The notes below the pieces were generated by a model. It was not told the origin of the DNA. It saw nothing but the letters and a program-made list of their open reading frames with translations, and ran no database searches. Made by a program: the position numbers and the translations under genes. This document shows positions 55,835 through 57,006 of a DNA stretch of 57,006 nucleotides, in pieces; within the stretch, counting starts at the first letter, position 1, and every line of letters starts with the position of its first letter. The stretch covers positions 1 to 57,006 of the forward strand of contig JAFMCH010000005.1 of NCBI GenBank assembly GCA_017857875.1, in the 5' to 3' direction. The DNA comes from Actinomycetota bacterium (GTDB lineage Bacteria; Actinomycetota; Actinomycetes; S36-B12).

Positions 55835-57006
55835 CCGGCAGCACTGTTGTGCGAATCCGGATATCAGCCGGCGTGATCTCGACGCATTCATCCTCGCGAC
55901 AAAACTCAAGTGCCTGCTCAAGAGAGATATTCCGGTGCGGAATGAGCGGAATCAACACATCGCCCGTAGCCGAACGCATGTTGGTGAGTTTCTTTTCCTT
56001 GGTGGGGTTGACATCAAGGTCGTCGGCTCGTGAGTTCTCGCCGACGATCATGCCCTCATAGACCTCGGTACCTGGGCCCACAAACAGGGTGCCGCGCTCT
56101 TGCAGGTTCGAGAGCGCAAAACCCGTTGTGGCGCCGCGGCGATCGGCCACGAGTGATCCAGTGGGTCGAGTGCGCAGTTCGCCGTACCAAGGCTCGTATC
56201 GATCAAAGACATGGTGCAGCAGCCCGGTACCACGCGTCTCCGTCAGGAACTCGGTGCGGAACCCGATAAGCCCACGCGCAGGCACCAGGTATTCCATGCG
56301 CACCCAACCCGTGCCGTGATTGACCATTTGCTCAAGGCGACCCTTGCGTAGAGCCATGAGCTGTGTGACAACACCTAAATAATCATCAGGCACGTCGATG
56401 CTGAGCCGCTCGACGGGCTCATGGACCTTTCCGTCGATCATGCGGGTGACCACCTGCGGCTTGCCGACGGTTAATTCAAACCCTTCCCGGCGCATGATCT
56501 CGACCAGAATCGCCAGTTGAAGCTCACCTCTGCCCTGCACCTCCCAGGTGTCGGGCCGCTCGGTTGCCATCATGCGGATGCTCACGTTGCCGATGAGTTC
56601 AGCTTCCAACCGTGTCTTGACCAGTCGCGCCGTGAGTTTGGTGCCGCTCGTACCGGCCAACGGTGAGGTATTGATACCAACGGTCATCGAGATACTCGGT
56701 TCATCGACGGTAATGACCGGCAGCGGGATCGGATTCTCCGGATCGGCCAGCGTCTCCCCGATCGTAATGTCGGGCAAACCGGCAACCGCGATGATGTCGC
56801 CGGGACCGGCGGAGTCAGTGGGCACACGATCAAGTGCCTGAGTAATGAGTAGTTCAGCGATACGTGCTCGCTGCACTGAGCCGTCAGCACGACACCAGGC
56901 CACGGACTGGCCCTTGGAGATCGTGCCCTCGTGCACGCGACACAGCGCCAAACGCCCCAGGTAGGGGGATGCGTCCAGGTTTGTGACGTGGGCCTGAAGC
57001 GGTGCG
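55797..57006 (-). CDS. typA: Translational GTPase TypA/BipA, C-terminal part (continues off the right edge)
   Basis: RPTGSLVADRRGATTGFALSNLQERGTLFVGPGTEVYEGMIVGENSRADDLDVNPTKEKKLTNMRS; coding continues upstream of the track start. Confidence 0.94.
   Translation of the reverse strand, partial: APLQAHVTNLDASPYLGRLALCRVHEGTISKGQSVAWCRADGSVQRARIAELLITQALDRVPTDSAGPGDIIAVAGLPDITIGETLADPENPIPLPVITVDEPSISMTVGINTSPLAGTSGTKLTARLVKTRLEAELIGNVSIRMMATERPDTWEVQGRGELQLAILVEIMRREGFELTVGKPQVVTRMIDGKVHEPVERLSIDVPDDYLGVVTQLMALRKGRLEQMVNHGTGWVRMEYLVPARGLIGFRTEFLTETRGTGLLHHVFDRYEPWYGELRTRPTGSLVADRRGATTGFALSNLQERGTLFVGPGTEVYEGMIVGENSRADDLDVNPTKEKKLTNMRSATGDVLIPLIPHRNISLEQALEFCREDECVEITPADIRIRTTVLPATERAKVRSRRK

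Overview
The window is a gene-dense, high-GC actinobacterial chromosome segment. It is mostly conserved core genes: no phage, transposase, CRISPR array, rRNA or tRNA was recognised. The left half (about 2-33.5 kb) resembles the mycobacterial Rv3193c-Rv3211 neighbourhood: UPF0182, PDZ/Lon-like protease, DUF2342, ThiF-like protein, UvrD2, mycoredoxin-like protein, NudC, AdnB, AdnA, MoeZ, TetR, DUF3107, ferritin-like protein, RhlE. The right half (about 37.6-57 kb) resembles the Rv1232c-Rv1165 neighbourhood: MgtE-N/CBS, DUF1003, Mrp, TatB, HtrA, DUF3117, DivIVA-domain protein, FolP, DapD, DapC, ferredoxin, MshB, TypA. These synteny statements are from memory. I did not find a clear new multi-gene system. 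The best candidates for something undescribed are: (1) a probable stand-alone structured ncRNA of about 246 nt with its own promoter, GNRA-loop hairpins and a 14-bp terminator (17.60-17.84 kb); (2) two unrelated core genes, rhlE and dapC, that have no ATG/GTG/TTG start able to encode their conserved N-terminus and appear to start at CTG, both in a CTGA context; (3) a 9-bp inverted repeat that would pair with the yceI ribosome-binding site; (4) a three-hairpin leader upstream of a DUF5679 zinc ribbon; (5) an AdnA motor subunit with Walker A Lys->Thr and Walker B DE->DD; (6) a 16-bp tandem repeat carrying start codons upstream of a VanW-family gene; (7) a 13-bp stem structure between convergent genes at 8.4 kb.
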